Below, piece after piece: positions 62,879-64,000 of a stretch of 64,000 nucleotides of DNA. Position 1 is the first letter of the stretch. Each line of letters begins with the position of its first letter. The stretch covers positions 7,453,771-7,517,770 of the forward strand of contig CM044958.1 in NCBI GenBank assembly GCA_024516035.1, in the 5' to 3' direction. The notes below the pieces were generated by a model. That model was not told the DNA's origin and did no database searches. It was given only the letters and a program-made list of their open reading frames with translations. This DNA is from Bactericera cockerelli. Taxonomy: Eukaryota > Arthropoda > Insecta > Hemiptera > Triozidae. A program made the translations under genes and the position numbers.

Positions 62879-64000
62879 TTACTGCATTGGCAGCTCGAGC
62901 CGGAATCGACTCATTGCCTCGCCAACTATTTGCCTCCAGACTTGACGGTCTTCCCATTCATTGTTGTTACATCCGAGAGTTTCCATGTCCCTTTTTATTG
63001 AATCTAGCCATCTCAATCTTGGCCTCCCTCGTAAGCGTTTTCCCCTCATATTTCCTGTTAGGGTGTCTTTGGCTATGTTGTTACTGCCTCGCATTACATG
63101 ACCATACCATTGTAAGCGTTTTGATTTAATAATGGCAACTATGTCAGGGGTGTTGAACAGAGCTCTAATTTCACGGTTTTTTCTTCTTCTCCATTCATTA
63201 TTTTCTCTTACCGGGCCAAAAACTTGACGCAAAACATTATTTTCAAATACTATTAATTTACTTTCCATATATTTTGTTAAAGTCCAGGTTTCACATCCGT
63301 ATAGAACAACCGGTAAAATCAAGGTTTTGTAAATTCTTATTTTTGAAGTCCATGATAGTAACTTTGAGGACAGAAGCTTTTTTAAGGCAAATCTTGTTCT
63401 GTTACCTGCTTTAATTCTGGCTATAACTTCTTCTTCGATTTTATTCTCTTCATTTATATCTGCCCCTAAATACTTGAAGTTTTGGACTTTCTCATAAAAG
63501 ACTCCGTCAATTTCTATTCCCGTCATGTTGATTGGGTTATTACGTGTTAATTTTATTAGCTTTGTTTTGTCTATATTTATTTTGAGGCCAGATATATTGG
63601 TTTCCTCGACTAAACAACGGGTTAAGGATTTTAATTCTTCTTCTGTACTGGCTAGAAGTACAATGTCATCTGCATATGCCATTATGCTTATTTTGTTTCC
63701 TATATCTATTCCTCCACCTAGAGATGAAACTTTCCTTATTGCTTTCTCAAGAGTGAGGTTAAAAAGTAAAGGAGACAGACAATCCCCTTGTCTCAGGCCC
63801 GTTTTCACATCAAAAGTATTGGATGTTTTGCCATTTACTCTAACTTTACATTTAGATTGTGTCATACATTCTTTGACAAGTGATATCAGTTTCTTTGGTA
63901 TTTCTAGCTGATTCATTTCTTTCCAAACCTCATTTTTATTAATACAATCATACGCTTGACGAAAATCTATAAACAAGCAGAAAACATCCTGGTTAAATTC
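62879..64000 (-). mobile_element. non-LTR retrotransposon, 3' part of RT ORF (runs off window)
   Basis: Open from the right edge (EFNQDVFCLFIDFRQAYD) to the stop at 62879. RT motifs: FIDFRQAYD, TGLRQGDCLSPLLFNLTLEK, IMAYADDIVLLA (catalytic YADD intact), GLKINIDKTKL, FKYLGADI. C-terminal part LILPVVLYGCETWTLT, RLQWYGHVMRG, GKRLRGRPRLRWLDSI, typical of this class of LINE. It ends LELPMQ, followed by a (TAAG)n tail at 62863-62882. No frameshift in 370 codons, so it may be young. Confidence 0.92.

Overview
This is nuclear DNA from an animal, most probably an insect or another arthropod. The genes are split into short GC-rich exons with GT-AG introns, set in AT-rich introns full of tRNA- and 5S-derived SINEs, small terminal-inverted-repeat (TIR) elements and non-LTR retrotransposons. 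A hemipteran-like insect is my guess, but nothing here proves the order. There is no bacterial operon, CRISPR array or phage. A run of 100 N marks an assembly gap at 36401-36500.

Two protein-coding genes can be reconstructed exon by exon. On the minus strand (27452 down to 1, continuing off the left edge) lies a copine: two C2 domains and the first part of a copine-type vWA domain, in seven exons. On the plus strand (37627-57057) lie the last eleven exons, 786 codons, of a multi-pass membrane protein with a long Ser/Pro/Gly/Asn-rich tail. I read it as the insect protein tincar, with moderate confidence; its 5' half is not visible. Both genes splice in phase at every junction except for one missing base in each of two exons, which looks like consensus error.

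The most striking signal is a recurrent structure. At seven exon edges (five copine, two tincar-like) the piece of DNA that spans the exon end and its splice site has been tandemly amplified, from 3 up to about 82 times. Unit lengths run from 20 to 153 bp. The copies carry extra 3' or 5' splice sites, and in the cases I could translate, use of an extra site runs into an in-frame stop. A further copine exon, the first coding exon, is duplicated as a whole.

Layout. 1-27.5 kb: copine, with introns holding two hAT-type elements with perfect 8-bp target duplications, two copies of a TA-flanked fold-back element, several TTAA-flanked piggyBac-like MITEs, and SINEs. 27.5-37.6 kb: no confident gene exon; a decayed perfect-hairpin MITE, a 3.25-kb arm of a long inverted repeat, a broken Jockey/CR1-like LINE, the gap, a tRNA-Phe and a 5S-derived SINE. 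37.6-57.1 kb: tincar-like exons, two tRNA-Gln and two tRNA-Phe copies, and the two largest exon-edge arrays. 57.1-64 kb: the second arm of the inverted repeat and the 3' part of another LINE running off the right edge.

The long inverted repeat brackets the tincar-like exons, and the assembly gap lies between its arms. The order or orientation of that block should therefore be treated with caution.
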